Part shown: piece after piece, positions 12,030 to 24,000 of the stretch
Numbering within the stretch: position 1 is the stretch's first letter
How the letters are laid out: every line of letters starts with the position of its first letter
DNA from: Aporrectodea caliginosa
Taxonomy: Eukaryota; Annelida; Clitellata; Crassiclitellata; Lumbricidae
Length of the DNA stretch: 64,000 bases
Reading direction: 5' to 3'
Assembly: GCA_020284085.1 (NCBI GenBank)
Contig: JACEVL010000940.1
Coordinates: forward strand, 440,001-504,000
The notes under the pieces: generated by a model
What the model was told of the DNA's origin: nothing
Database searches by the model: none
What the model saw: the letters and a program-made list of their open reading frames with translations, nothing else
Translations under genes and position numbers: made by a program

Positions 12030-15000
12030 CACTTACTTACTTACTTATTTACTTACTTACTTACTTACTTACTGGTATTTTGAACAGAGTGTAAAGTTCT
12101 TGCTGAAGGTCATGGTGTCTACTTTCTGTGTTTTTGGCAGACGTGTTTTCACAAGTGAATTTTCGAATTTACCATTTGCCAATGAAATTTAAGAGCTCAT
12201 ATTTAACACTTTAACTTTTCGGTGTGCCGAAATTAGCCTGTGGGCAGGATACAATGAATCCATGGCCATTCATAATCTTCTGGAGTTGTGGAAACGCTCT
12301 GTCAAGGTTCAAACCCTGAGATTTGATATCTGTCAACACTGAGTTCTTCAACGGAGTGTGCGTTCTGCTGGAAGACAAGATATGTCGAGAGCTCCTGTGG
12401 TTTGCCTGCTGTCACCATGTGATGATTTTAGCTAAAGTATTCACCTTGTGCTACGGTCCATCTAATTCATAATAATAATAATATCTTTTCTTTAATTTAG
12501 CGCCTGACAAACGCACTGCGCTGTACATTTACATGTTATGCAATTGAAACAATCTTAACTAGTTAACTACTAACAGAACAGACAGCCTGTTGCTAATAGC
12601 AGCCTGGCATTAAAGCAAATCCGCCCTAACGGGTCGAACTCGGTACCTCTCGCACTCTTCGCCAGATGTTATCCAACGCGCCACCGGACCCCCCCACATA
12701 TTCCAATCTTCCAGACATATAAAGCTGCTTGGGAAAGTGTGATACAGGACTGAATGTCATATCCGACACTGAACCCTATAATGAAACAGCACTCAGTTTT
12801 CTCAAGAAGTTAACTGAAAGAAAATCAGATTCAGACATAAGAGGTCAAGAACTCATTGAGCTGAAAGTGGTTGTCTTGGAAGTTAGCCTTCAATAATTCT
12901 CTGGAGAGCCTTGTGCCAATTCACCACGCAAGTTGGATGGCCACGTTACTGTATGCCATCAAAATCTACCTTTTTCGTGATCAACGTGGTGTATTCAATC
13001 TACAGAAGAAGAAAGAAACTCAGATTCATGTGCAGCTTTGTTGCCCTTCTTCACACAAAAGCATGGACAAAAGCCTCACTTGCTGCTGATTGCTGAAGAT
13101 CGTGGAAAAGATCTGTCACTTTGTATTACTCTAGGAATACACGAGTCAGTTGACCCCGAGATCAGCGTTGCTGCCAGGAAGGCCCTAGAAACCACTAGTG
13201 GTACCGTTCAGATGAGGCTGTAGGTCTGGCACTGTTCTCAGACCAACTTCCAGTAACAGAGAAGGTGAATATTGTTCACAGAGTAACTGCAAAGCCTGGT
13301 GAAAGGAAGGTGAGAGGTGATGCTGCGGTACTGAAGGAGGGGCTTGCCTGGGTGATTTTGCAACCCAAGTGAAAACTGACACTGCTGTCACACCTGAAGA
13401 TTAGTGATTACTTTCTTACATTTCCACAAGAGAAATGGATCGAGAATGAGGATTACAAGCAAGGTAGAGAGAATTCAGCAGTTGAGAGTGGTGAACGACA
13501 CGGCTCAGAGGTGTGTGAATTTTCTCGAGGAATTCAACCGACTCATCACCAATAATGAAGAAAAGCAGTGTCTTCTTCAAGTGGTCGTGGCGAATAGGAA
13601 TGCTATTTGCCTCAAAACAACAAAGAAGTCTGTTGTTGACGCAGTGCTTGCAGTTTCTAGACTCTAAGACTGTAGCGAGTGTTGAAGTCATAAAACCGGA
13701 ACAATCGACATTCATGGTTAGAACGATGTGTTTTTTTAAATTTTTGACATTTCCAATTCTTCAAACTTACTGAAATTTTATAGATCAACCTGACTAACTG
13801 GTCTACTATCACAAGTGTTGTCAAATTACAGTAATATTTGATTTGTCGTAAAATAAAATACATTCGTACGGGAATGTATGCTCGACGCATTCATTTCCAC
13901 AATTAGTGTCTTTTTATCGGTATCAGGCAAATTGACACAGTCCGTGAGCACCGTCTTTCCGTTGGAATTAAAAGCTGAAATTTTGTCTAAATAATACTAT
14001 TGATAGGTCTAACAAACTGAGAGGGTGCCCTGGTTTCTAGCTTGCACTTTGTTTTTGACCATGCATCTGTGAACCACCCTACCGGCCAGTGTATCTGTCT
14101 GTGTGTCTCCTTGTCTAAATCCTATTAGGTATCGCTCTCCCTTCCCAATTTAGCGACTCTCGGTGACTCGGTCGTCAAAGCGTGAGAAAAAGACGAAAAC
14201 CGTGCTATTTGTAGCTTTTGGACGACGGATGTAATCGAAGCGACAATTTCTATCCCACGCGTCCTGTCGATCGGCGATACGAGGCGACTAAGTGGACCGT
14301 GATCGAGGTATTAGTACCGAAAATCGCCGTTAGACACACGCCACAGGTCTTTCAATGTAATTAATGAAATCAAATTTTGTAACTTCTTTACACTGTGACT
14401 CAACTATTTTTGGCTTTCCTCAAGCGTTTTACCAATGACGGACTGACGGGCCTTCGGGCCCCCGTTGTAAATGAGCTCGGGTACCCGGGCCACGTTTTTC
14501 TAACATTTTGACAGCCCTACATCAAAGCATTAATAATTACCTTCAACTAAATAAGTGCAAAGCTTATTCTTAAACAGTGTAAGTGAGGGAGCTTTTCTGA
14601 TTTCTTGAGGAATTTTATTCCAGGTAATCACATTTTTGTCAGAATTGTAAATGTGAGTGTTATATGTTGAATTGGCAACTTCTCATGAACTACTTGGAAT
14701 TTTTATATACATGACAAAATTGAAATCTCTATTTAGTAAATAAAAATTTGAAAATGTGAAAAATCTGATTTAAGACTCATTTTGTCAGAGCAAATTGTAG
14801 ATTATGAAGGTATGCAGATTTATTAAAGTTTGGGGCAATTTGTTATTTGTATTTAAATTTCTGATCCACTTTATTAAGTAGAAAATTCCTATCTCAGTAG
14901 TTGTCACTACATGTTTGATTTCATTGCACAATGTTTTAATTTAAATAAAAGATGCTTGGGCATATAGTTTTGGGATAGCAGCAATTTTATCCAATCACAA

Positions 15001-18000
15001 ATGTTCACAAAATAGACTGATACATATTAATTGAACATTTACATTCATTCATTCATTCATTCTGAGCATGTATATAGCGCCCCTTCATTGGCCTTCAAGG
15101 AACCTACTCAGAGGCGCAAGCCGCGGCTGACTAGAGTTCACACGCGCGAGGCGCCACTCCCATACATGATAGAAAATATTGGTTAAAGTTTTGTTTTTGC
15201 AGACAAATTATTATTGAGATATTTTAAATGGGATAAGTGCTGTTGTGAATAATTTTCTGTAAATATATTCGATTTTTGATTCAGGTACGAAAGGGTTAAC
15301 ATTACTAATCTGACGACTAGCTTTAGAAATGGCCTCGCTTTCAACGCTCTCATACATCATTATTGGTAAGCTGTTTATTCTTGTTTCTGCAACGTTGTAG
15401 GGTCGTAAGGAATTTTCAGAGACATCCTACTGTAGAGGCATATAATGAACTTGCCATGATTTTGCTAATATAAGGGCTTATTTTAGAGTTTCTTTTGTTA
15501 TTATATTTGTTTATTGACACACAGAAACAGCTGACACACCGCAACTGATTGCAGCTAGTTCAAAAGAATTATTTGTACCAAAGGCAGAGATCAAAATTAT
15601 ATAACTAATTAATGTTAACAGAAAGGTTCAAGAGATTGAATTAGTGTTAACTGGTACATTTTGACAAAGACTCAAATTATTTGTACCAATTTCCGGTAAA
15701 GGACACTTTAAAGTTTTGCGTAGATTTTGCATGTATGTATGGTACATACATGCATACATCAAGTCTAGTGACTGTTTTAGTGCTGTTATCAGCTGAAAAT
15801 AAGCAAGCTTCAAAACAGCTAGTAAACTATCAGACTCGAGGTACAGGAGCTAATAAGCTGAGCAGAAGTGTGTATGCCAGAGTGTTTCAACGTGAGCTCT
15901 GAAGTAGGTTCGATCAAAGGACAACCAAAGTATATTGCGTTTGGCCTAACACAGTGATGGGCAAATAGCTTTACTTGAAACACCACTGCCAAGAGGGTTT
16001 ATACCATGATACGGGTGATACATAACCATCTTAGTGGGGAACTTTGTAAGCATGGGATCCCGCTGCCAGGCGGCAGCTTGCCCACTTTTTGAAAAAGGGT
16101 GGTGAGGGTTCAGACTTGGAGCTGAAACTTTGCAAGACCCAGCTGCGGGTTGGCTTTGCAAAGGATGTTTGGCAAGAAGTTTTCGAATGGCGGCTTGAAA
16201 CTCTTTCTTTCTGTCATTCCTCTCTTTCCTTAGTTCTTTGTTTCTTTCTTCTGCCTGCTGTTCCTTTATAGAGGCCTGCAGGAATTCCCCTTTTAACCCT
16301 CTACTCTCACCAAGCTTTTAATTCGTAAATGGTTGCCATTGTAACAAATTTAAAAATACAACCAATTGATACTATCCTATATCCTGTGTCGGTTTCTTTC
16401 TTCCCTGAACTGAAAATCTTGCGAACTTGCACCACTTCCACCCTTTATTATTATCGACATTTTAGATGACATTGTTCCTTTCCCCCCCCCTTATTTATTT
16501 AACAGGTCTGTGTCTGAGTTGCATCTTCTCTCCTTGCAAAAACATGTCACTATCTTTCCTGCTCTAAAGAAACCTAACCTTGATCCCAATCTTTGTCATA
16601 TCTCTCTTTTCTCTGAGTCACTCAGAGTTGTATTGTCTCGAGACACTGTCTCAGTCTCGAGACGTCTCGAGACAGGTTTTTTGATGTCTCTGTCTCGGAC
16701 CCACTGTCTCGGTCTCGGTCTCGAGATTATTTCTTGACTTTTTGGAAACTGTCTCGAAGCGAAAGTCTCGTCTTTTTGGAAACTGTCTCGAAGCTGAAGT
16801 CTTGTTCTCTTGTAGAAGCGGTCTCCAAAGTTCTCGTTCAAACGGTATTTTGTTCGGAACTTCGTACAGTATTGCGCTATAAAATTGTCTTGTGCCGAAT
16901 GGATAGCTAGTTAATCGGAAGTGCCAAACAGACAGGAAGTTTTAAAATAGCGGTGTTTCTGGTATTAAGATTTAAGAGCATTGAAAAAAGCAGTCTTAAG
17001 TTTGCAGTTTCAGTCCAAAATTTCTAAATATCTTAAAATGTCTCATAAAGAACCTGAAATCGTGAAATTTGCATTCACACAGTTTGAAATCAATGAAAAA
17101 CAAAATAAATCGCATGCCGTTCGTCGTTTGAGTAAAGCCAACATAAGCGAAACGCTTGGAACAACATATAGTTTCTCAAGGTGATGTGACTTATGTCGCT
17201 CAAACGCTAATAGGCCTATGGTCTATATGGAATTTTGTTGGTTTAAATTTTAGAATTATTTAGAAGATTTCAGAATGGCTGAAATATTTAATTTCTATAT
17301 AGTTCATACAATTCAGGTGATCGGCTGATTTCAGTGACTTGACCCTTGTATTAGACTTCAAAAGTTGAGAAAAATTGTTTTGAAGTCCAATGTGCATTTC
17401 ACTCGTTTTGAACTGTCTCGAACTGTCTCGGACCTGGTGTCTCGTCTCGGTCTCGGACCACACTGTCTCGGTCTCGGTCTCGGACCCCACTGTCTCGGTC
17501 TCGGTCTCGAGTTTTATGTCTCGTATACAAGTCTGGAGACACTCATACAGTTGTTCACATACCTTGAACATCCCAGGCTCTTTCCTCCCAGTCAGTCAGG
17601 CTTTAGGGCCCACCACTCTGAAACTGAGCACTCTTATCCTTTCTCTTGGACATTTACACTACTGTTGACATACGCAAACAGATGAACTTTTGGGTTACCC
17701 CTCCCCCCTCTATGCGTACGTACTAAATGGATGGCCCCATAATACAATACACATACCGAGGAAGAATCTTGTCGAGGGTTGTCAAAGTTTGCGAGTCTGT
17801 TTTTTTTACATGAGTATTTACAAATTATTTACTTAGACTTTTCCTTGGTCATATCTACCAATGTTCATACTACAGTCCTACAAAAGAAACAAAGCACCCA
17901 AATATGAATCTCATAAACAGTGCTCAGTCATACGAATGCTGTAGTAGACACACCCATTCATTTCTTTCATCTGTGCAATAACCCTGCGATGAACTTGTCT

Positions 18001-21000
18001 GTAGACACCGTAGGCAGAAGAAGTCCAGGAAACGACTTAAATTCACTCTGTCCATAGTGCAACTTCATCTGGTTCGCAGCTCCACGTGCATTCTCTCTCC
18101 GACTTGCATGCTCTTCCCTGCTAAATAACACAATGTCAATATCCTCTTAAAAATACCTGAACCAGAGTCTGCCACAGTACACAAAGACTGCATATCAACC
18201 ATCGACCACTATGCTCATCAAACAGACTTGAGCTTCTAGTTCCTCATACTAGAACAGCTATGGCTCAGTCCCGGTCCTTTACCTCAATTGGTCCCTCTCT
18301 TTGGAATGCGCTGTCTCCATCTACTCGCTCTCGAATTCTAGCTGGTAACCTCTCTTCACCTTTGCTTTTCTCAAAACCTTTTTCTTCTCTTTGACCTTGT
18401 GCACTGGGAGCGCCTCTGAATGGTTCACCCTATGAGTGGCGCTTTATAAATGTTTGAATACAATACAATACAATACAAAAAACAATGCACAAAATGCTAT
18501 AGATTGAACAAGCATATTAACTTCCACGTGTGATCATAGTATTACTTAAATATATTGACCACTGTTCCTCACTACTTGCTGGCCTTCCCCTTGGTGTTTT
18601 GGGGCGACTAGATCGAGTTCTACGCTCGGCTGCTCGGCTTATTGGACGGCTTCCTAAGTACTCTCCTGTCTCTGCATACATGCGTGATGTGTTGCATTGG
18701 CTGCCTGTGTCTCAGCGGATCTCATATCGCATTGCTGCTCTGGTTTCTCGTTGTGTTCTTGGCTGCGCTCCATCTTACTTGCGTGATCTTTGCCGCCCAG
18801 TGTCTGATGTTCCAGCGCGTCGGGTGCTTCGCTCTGCGACGAGGGGTGAGTTCCTTGTTCCACGGGCTCGCTTGGCTATTAGGCAGCGCCGTGCTTTCTC
18901 GGTTGTTGGCCCTTCCATCTGGAATGACCTACCACTTAAGCTTCGCTTTTTACTTGTAAGCCATCTGACAGGGTTCTACAAGTCCCTCAATTTTTTTTTC
19001 TTTAGTCGTGGCTGGGCCGGGGCGCTCCTGAGTAGTTTCTTGAAGGGGCGCTATATAAATGCTCTGAATGAATGAATGAATGAATAAAGAATATATATAT
19101 ATGCTGATGGTGTTTAAATGTTCAGTGTGGTAAGTTTGAAGGTAACAGCTATGAACAACATTTTCACAATGCTATGCACTTTTTCTAGTTATCCAGGGGA
19201 CCAGAGCTGATCTTTGATGATAAGCACAAAGTATTTTTTTCTTTAGTCCCGATCTGTTCTGTTATGATGACTTGCTGAGAAATCCAAGTGACAAGAACCT
19301 TATTCATGCTTTCAATCTGGCAGATGAAAAGCTTGGCATTGAAAAGATCCTTGACCCGGAAGGTAATGATGATGCATTAAACAAGTTAGAATTTCTCTGT
19401 TTCTTTTTATCATGTAAGGTTGTTATGTTTAATTTCTGTTTATTGTATTGTATTGTATTGTATTTGAACACTTGTTATAGCGCCCCTACCAGATTGCCCA
19501 TTCAGAGGCGCTCCCGACTACTGCGCGGACGCTGAATCGGAGTTTCACGCCGAAGCGCATGAGCAATTGCGAGTGAAGGACTTGCCCAGGGTCCCTACGC
19601 GGCGGCTTTGAGGTGGATTCGAACCCGCAACCCTCCAGCTGCAAGGCACCAAACATACCCCTATACCACCGCGCCCCAATCTCTATCTCTATTAACTGAT
19701 GTTTTGAAAGGCATAATCTTATAAATCAAGGTTTTTTCAACTCAAATGGAAGCATTAAAAAGCACAAATTCAACAGCAGGACAGACATATTATGTATGGT
19801 ATTGAAAAGTTGTCTATGTGCAATTGTGCATGATGCCTGAACATGGGTTAGAAAGTGACATGGTGGAGTCAAACACCACACTCAAACTGCACATTGAATC
19901 TGTGCAATTAACAAGTAGACACCCAACTGAACAGACGTTAGCCAATCAAATTTGAGAAGTTGTTAGCTTGTGCCAAGAAGAAGAAATATAATTTAACAAG
20001 GATTCACAAGAAGTTTATTACTAGCCATCCACGATTGAACATTGCCAAAAACAGAAGCAAGATGTTGAAGAGCAGGATTAGACATATAACTATGAGACAG
20101 GCATAAGGCGCATTAGAAGATTTTGTCTGCACGATAATGGAGGTCAGGCATAGAAGTAGACCTTCGTTATTAATAAAGGAAACTGGACGGTCCAAATTTT
20201 TAGCAGTTCTAGGTTGGCTTACTGACTGATAGGATCAGAAACAGCATGGATAAAGAAACATTAAGCAGCAAAGAGATTCTAGGAAGGCGCTTCAAACGTA
20301 TGACTCCACCATGTCATTTTCTGATCCATGTTCAGGTATCATGCACAACTTATGCTGCAAGAAATGACAAGACAGACAGAGACTCGAAGAAATACAGCGA
20401 CAAAGGACCGTAAGAACAGACAGACACATGAACGCACCTGGAGACATAAGGAGAGATAAGACATGTATATAGGCTAGGCAATGTGCAAAGAACTAGATAC
20501 AGTCAGACCTAAGTTTAGAGCAATCATCAGCCGAGGACTGGCAAAGATGCTGGGCAGTGGAAGCAAAGGGAAGCCACACGTGAAAGGGCGCTGATGGCAA
20601 GGGCAGACAGGACTATGCAGGGAGACAGCTGACCAGCCGAGAAACAACTAGAGCCAAAGCTAAAATGGACACTCCAATCACCTAGCACAGGCTAAGGAAG
20701 TAATAATATGGTAGTGCAATTAACTCAAGGCATCAAAGTGTAGTGCAGAGGTGTGTCGGAAAACAAGTAGGACGAACTGAAAAGCAACAACTCAAAATGA
20801 CTGCTAGAAACAATTTTAAGCAGAATGATAGAATACAGAGAGTTTAAATATGTAAACTTGAGTGGGTCCAATACAGAATCTGGGGTAAACCACAATCCAA
20901 GATAGTGTGTGCAGAAGTGTGTTGATTTATTTAAATTTATTGAGACCTCAGGATAAAAATAACTGTGTGAGTGAGTGGTTATTTCTGATGTTCTGTTGCC

Positions 21001-24000
21001 TGCAATAAGCCTATGTTATTGAACAGTCTGTGACTTTGTTTTGATTTGCGTACAAGACCTGACTGAATAGCCAGCTGAATGGCAGAGTTTTCATTTACAG
21101 ATGTGAATGTGGATGCCCCAGACAAGAAGTCCATCATGATATACTTGATGTGCTGTTTCCAAGTACTTACACAAAGCAATTATTCATCAGCTGCGATGAA
21201 AAGAAGCTTACCAGTTCTTGGTGCCACTGTGAATGTCCATGCAAGGCCCATCAACACTGATCAGGTATCTTCATCAACTGCATAATCATTCATTTAGATG
21301 AATCCCATCACGGTTTGATAAGGTGATAATCATCAGTAAGTTCAGCAGATAAATCATATATAAGCCTTTAGCAGTAATTATGCTCTTGCCCGTCCAATAC
21401 CCAAACTCCACTGCATTACGTTCTCATTACACTTTCCACATTCTCATTACACTTCATTGGCTTCAAGACCCTCAGCACATCCACTACAATTTTTTTTATC
21501 TTTTACCTGCAATGCCTTTCAAACGTCTCAACTGTCTAACATTTTGTCAGCTGTTCACTATCAACCCACCCAGATCTACTTTGTCTTCGTCATACCTGTC
21601 TCTACCTCAGCCTCCGGTATTCCTGAATCAATTGAAACAGTCCTCCGCTCTCAAATTCTGCAACTGTTTCTGAGTCTGTGCTGCACCAGATCTTTGGAAT
21701 TAACTCCCACCAGTTCTGTCTTACCTCTGTCTCACTGTTAATCAGAGCACTCGTCTGCTTGCCCTCTCCCCTGCAGCATTGCCTTCAAGACTGAAAACAA
21801 AACTTTTCAAGTTATTCTGTCCTGTTTCCACTTTTGGACTTCCCATGACCACCATCACCAAAGATTTCAGACATAGCATCATGATCTTTTCCCCCAGTTT
21901 GACACCCCAAATTCGGACCTGGCTATGGACTTGATTTCGTATAATGCGAGTGAAGTTGCCAGTCTCCCTGACACAGCTTTATTTGGTGCTGAGAAATTTT
22001 GAAGCTTTAAATGTTCAGTTACATTTATCATTTGTATAATGCATTTCAAACAACTTCTGGAAGCGGTGCTGGCTGATCACTATCTAACTGATCTAAACAA
22101 GAAATTGAGCTGAATCAATTGAAACAGGCGCTGAATCGGTTTGCATGTATGCACTCAGTTGTTCACTTTGAAATCACCAGCAGTAAACTGGTAATTGTGA
22201 ATTTTCACTTTTTGTGAATGTGTAATAATCAGCTTGTCAGATTATAATTTACCATGCTTCAATCTGTTGAAAATGAGATGAAATTTTAAGTGAATTATTA
22301 ATTTGTTTGAACGTAAATTTCTTTTAATGAAATATAGTACTGGTAAATTTTGTTTTTGTCAGCAACTGTTAATAAGTGCAAACAGAGCAGGAGTAGGTGC
22401 AGCTGTTGATGCAGCTGGTTTCCAGAAACTTCTGGAACCAATTGTAACGTGGCTGTTGGATGCAAAGGAAACATTATCTGCACTCGATCCAGTTTCAGAT
22501 GATGTACAGACTGTGAAAGAGCAATTCCAAGATCATGAGGTATCAGAATTATGAGGCTAAACGTGTTCTTGAAGTGTACCATCAATCAAAGTGCGGTTAT
22601 GCAGTTGGATAAATAAAGAATATACTTACTTACTTACTTACTTACTATTGTAGGACTGAACTTGGGGTCCATATGCATTATACACCATAGCATTGTATTG
22701 TACGGATTTAATAAATTGTGCATGTTGAATGAGTTAAAGTTGCGTTTTAGTGCATACTTAATGTTTTGGAGCATGATATTTATTCTTAATAAATGGACAA
22801 GACAGCCAATTGTGAGAGGGAGTAGCGATGGTTATGTGCAAGAAAGCACCACAAGCAGTGACAGGATACTATTGTCTGCAAGGTTTTGCTCCAAGTTTAC
22901 TACAATGATGCTAGGCAGTAAAACAGCTCATATTACGGTAGTAACCATGAAAAACGAACTTCCTCCCATGACTTGCTCATTGCTTCCCTGCATCTTTTTG
23001 CCGCTTAAGTACAGCCTTATTTTCTCGGGGTTTCTCACACTGGGAACGCCTCTGGTTGGTGTAGCACTGTGAGTGGCGCTGTATAAATTTATAGATACAA
23101 TACAATGCAATATATTTAAAATCTGTGGATATAAAAGTACACTTTTGCTTGTCAGAATATCTATGCAAGTGAGTAAGATGCGAATGCTGGAAAAAGAAAG
23201 TGAATTAATGTGAATGATTGCTTAATGTGAATGATTGCTTAATGTGAATGATTGCTTAATGTGAATGATTGCCACAGGATTATGACAAGTTTTAAAAGTC
23301 GATTTTCTATACAAATTATTAAGGACAGAGTCAAATTAAGTAAGTATGTCCACACCGGAGCTCGCCAATGGCAGGAAGGGAGGGAGGGGGCAGAGACCCC
23401 TAGCGGCTGGCACTCATCTGGTGTAACAAAGAATGTTCACACACTTAAGAATGCTTAGCAAAGAATATTCACTCATAAATTTCTTGTCTTTTATATGATT
23501 AATGGTTGGAGCAAACAATGAGACAGTGAGACCAGTGGTGATTTGTTGTTAGGCTTTCATGGAGAAGCTGACTCATCATCAGGATCATATTGGAAAGACA
23601 TTGCAGAAAGGCCATCAGGTGGTTCAGGAGAGACGTGTCTCCGAAGACGACAGGCAGCAGATAGAGGCACAGATGGCTCTTCTCAACGCTCAGTGGGAAG
23701 AACTACGTATTACAGCAATGGAACGCCAGACATGGTGAGAAGATGACAGCTGCTCTTCAGAATTAAAACCAACTACGTTGACTTGAGACTGGAACACAGA
23801 CAGAGCTCTTAACACAGGTTAAGAGTGGGCTAACACATCAGAACAAAATTTTGCTATCAAAATTCAAGGTCATTTTCTAAATTGCTGCCTACTAGCTGTG
23901 ATAAGATTCTGCATGACTTTGAAGTAGACAACTGATCTACTGCTTAATAGTTTGGAGTTTGGATTGATGTTCATCAGTCAATATATGACTTGAAATATTA

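Larger units (their letters stand above)
11680..14081 (+). mobile_element. Nested 8-bp-TSD transposon with decayed transposase
   Basis: Ends TAGGGTGGTTCACA and TGTGAACCACCCTA with exact duplications CCGGCCAG (11672-11679, 14082-14089). The paralog at 26671 shows the uninterrupted site (CTACGGTCAGTGTATCTG, 27472-27489). It lies inside the hAT at 10803. The inner flanks also form inverted repeats (CTCAGTTTGTTAGACCTG at 11731 and its inverse at 14004). The + strand holds a broken protein (see next entry). hAT or P-like by duplication length; superfamily not certain. Confidence 0.92.
10803..14519. mobile_element. hAT element, TAGGGCTGTCAA family (long copy, carries nested insertions)
   Basis: Ends TAGGGCTGTCAACGGG and TTTTGACAGCCCTA, exact 8-bp duplications CATCAAAG (10795-10802 and 14520-14527). 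Subterminal regions are very GC-rich (CCCGGG words). A (TA)n tract at 11167-11254 occupies the same place in the shorter copy at 26671. Without its 2,402-bp insertion it would be about 1.3 kb. No transposase is evident in its own sequence. Confidence 0.95.
10478..14720 (-). mobile_element. Minus-strand LINE fragment interrupted by a hAT element
   Basis: At 14535-14650 the minus strand reads [14 protein letters not shown], a C-terminal block of many non-LTR reverse transcriptases. The sequence continues at 10478-10802 as the 3' region and ends in (CAATCAAT)-type tail at 10480-10492 on the + strand. The two parts were one piece before the 3,717-bp hAT insertion at 10803-14519. Related minus-strand pieces are at 41487 and 42331. 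Confidence 0.72.

Noticed and set aside
11914..12074. Leucine/threonine/tyrosine-repeat protein from the TTAC tract
   Set aside because: Translation of a microsatellite; no other coding evidence.
15954..16090. hAT element starting CAGTGATGGGCAAATAGC
   Set aside because: The start is hAT-like but no matching inverted end or 8-bp duplication was found downstream.
18530..19075. 181-residue open frame as a host gene
   Set aside because: [12 protein letters not shown] and GPSIWNDLP identify it as the C-terminus of a truncated LINE, with a LINE tail directly after it and a second copy at 62707.
23204..23276. CRISPR-like direct repeats
   Set aside because: Head-to-tail 17-bp tandem with no spacers.
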